Below, piece after piece: positions 6,046-6,716 of a DNA stretch of 6,716 nucleotides. The notes under the pieces were generated by a model that was given only the letters and a program-made list of their open reading frames with translations, searched no databases and was not told the DNA's origin. Every line of letters starts with the position of its first letter. Within the stretch, counting starts at the first letter, position 1. This DNA comes from an uncultured Candidatus Melainabacteria bacterium (lineage in GTDB: Bacteria; Cyanobacteriota; Vampirovibrionia; Gastranaerophilales; Gastranaerophilaceae), in assembly GCA_934777245.1 (NCBI GenBank), contig CAKVND010000072.1, positions 1 to 6,716 on the forward strand, in the 5' to 3' direction. The translations under genes and the position numbers were made by a program.

Positions 6046-6381
6046 TTATTGACCAAAGTTATAAGTGAAAGAACTTTGAATTGCTGAATTTACAGCACCT
6101 TTTGCAGAATTTAATTCTGTATCGACCATTTGTAATCTGGTTTGATATTCTTGCATTTGCAAGTCTAATTTTTTCTCTAAAATAGTGAGTTTATCTCGTC
6201 GAGCCTCTAATTGTTTAACTGCGGGGTTGTCGGGATCTAAGTCATTACCTAGAGCCATAATTTCATCAGAAGATGCAACTAACTCCATTTTGGCAGATGC
6301 AATCCACTGCACTTTTGTTTCCAGCGATATTTTATATGCTGTTAAGTACATCATTCTGAAACTTGAGGCTATTAATCCCAT
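6046..6381 (-). CDS. Small helical, coiled-coil protein of unknown function
   Basis: The protein has 111 residues. The N-terminal 45 residues are amphipathic helix (ASSFRMMYLTAYKISLETKV), then a break at DLDPDNP (47-53), then a long charged helix (54-100, around LEARRDKLTILEKKLDLQMQ) with heptad-like Leu/Ile spacing that suggests a coiled coil. It ends with SSFTYNFGQ. There is no signal peptide and no cysteine. From memory only, the MG-x-x-ASS-x-R...LTA...LE start recalls small proteins that recur in gut Melainabacteria; their function is unknown to me. AAGGAA (6395-6390), 8 nt before the start, overlaps the stop of the gene upstream, so translation is probably coupled. The pair is read as one operon. 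Coding status rests on the good ribosome binding site, the operon position and the consistent helical pattern. Confidence 0.8.
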   Translation of the reverse strand: MGLIASSFRMMYLTAYKISLETKVQWIASAKMELVASSDEIMALGNDLDPDNPAVKQLEARRDKLTILEKKLDLQMQEYQTRLQMVDTELNSAKGAVNSAIQSSFTYNFGQ

Positions 6382-6393
6382 AACACACGTTCC

Positions 6394-6663
6394 TTATCTT
6401 GTTTCGTTTAAATTCTTACCTTTCAGGAATGTGTGTTCATTACTTTCTGCAATCAAGCTTTCCATTTTGTGCAACTGATGCTTGTGATAATTAACCCTAT
6501 ACTTTGCCATTTTGAGTTTTTGTCTAATGGTAAGCATATCCTTAAGGCTTGATATTAAACCGACGAGTAATGCCTTTAATGGATTTTTTCGTTTAAAGAA
6601 TGCACGAGCAAAATTCATAAAGTTCATTAATCGTTTTACATTATCTTGTAGTTCTTCACGCAT
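6394..6663 (-). CDS. Small basic helical protein of unknown function, first gene of a two-gene operon
   Basis: I recognise no family. From the ATG at 6663 it has 89 residues. An ATG at 6669 would add two residues, but AGGAG (6677-6673) is only 3 nt from it and 9 nt from 6663, so 6663 fits better. Residues 1-25 are an amphipathic, Phe/Met-rich helix (RLMNFMNFARAFFKRK). Residues 29-46 (LKALLVGLISSLKDMLTI) are moderately hydrophobic and might touch a membrane, but are too short and polar for a clear transmembrane segment. Residues 47-70 are a basic helix with several Lys and His. No signal peptide is visible. The next gene starts 12 nt after its stop, so the two products probably act together. 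Confidence 0.75.
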   Translation of the reverse strand: MREELQDNVKRLMNFMNFARAFFKRKNPLKALLVGLISSLKDMLTIRQKLKMAKYRVNYHKHQLHKMESLIAESNEHTFLKGKNLNETR

Positions 6664-6692
6664 AAGCATTTTCTCCTATGCATTCTAAGCCT

Positions 6693-6712
6693 ACATGTAT
6701 TATAAAACATGT
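6693..6712 (-). promoter_or_regulatory. -10 box of the small-protein operon, flanked by two ACATGT hexamers
   Basis: On the - strand TATAAT (6704-6699) is a perfect -10. Transcription would start near 6692, about 30 nt before the start codon. The -35 would fall beyond the window end. ACATGT at 6693-6698 and 6707-6712, each itself a palindrome, bracket the -10 with 8 bp between, which looks like a repressor site. Confidence 0.5.
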
Positions 6713-6716
6713 TAAG

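Noticed and set aside
6040..6054. CtsR-like pair GGTCAAT / AGTCAAA on the - strand
   Set aside because: The first half is the end of the coding sequence (Gly-Gln-stop), the spacing between heptads is wrong, and it is over 1 kb from the clpC start.

Overview
The window is AT-rich. It holds five credible protein genes, a dense cluster of intergenic repeats and several well-formed regulatory sites. ClpC with two N-repeats and a UVR-type middle domain, a short (about 460-residue) Pgi of the Bacillus-like type, strong AGGAG-type ribosome binding sites, and small helical proteins together suggest a low-GC host-associated bacterium. My best guess is a non-photosynthetic cyanobacterial relative (Melainabacteria/Gastranaerophilales). 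This comes from general impression and recall, not from a search, and a Firmicute is not excluded.

Layout. Positions 1-129: the tail hairpin of an upstream transcript and a good promoter. 148-1536 (+): glucose-6-phosphate isomerase (pgi), with all catalytic residues present. 1537-1638: a gap with an inverted repeat, a possible promoter and a strong ribosome binding site. 1639-2397 (+): a small LysM protein without a visible signal peptide. 2422-2460: a 13-bp bidirectional terminator between converging genes. 2480-4969 (-): clpC, the ClpP-associated AAA+ unfoldase. 4970-6045: about 1.1 kb with no credible gene. It holds the clpC promoter region (with a 20-bp AT-only palindrome), a degenerate hairpin related to the terminator at the other end of clpC, a GC-richer repeat (5185-5329), a fold-back repeat (5356-5452) and a 473-bp long-inverted-repeat element (5548-6020). 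5136-5184 and 5453-5547 show nothing I can interpret. 6046-6381 and 6394-6663 (both -): two small helical proteins, tightly spaced as an operon, with a perfect -10 box at 6699-6704 near the window edge.

How the parts relate. pgi (glycolysis) and clpC (protein quality control) are housekeeping genes with no evident functional link to each other. The unusual part is the 5185-6020 repeat cluster between clpC and the small-protein operon. Its largest element has matching 37/41-nt ends, nested inverted repeats and two small hairpins per arm. Between the two arms the hairpin stems differ by compensated base pairs while their loops and flanks are kept. That pattern suggests the local hairpins are functional, either as DNA (a transposase- or recombination-recognised MITE-like element) or as structured RNA. 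It is the best candidate here for something undescribed.
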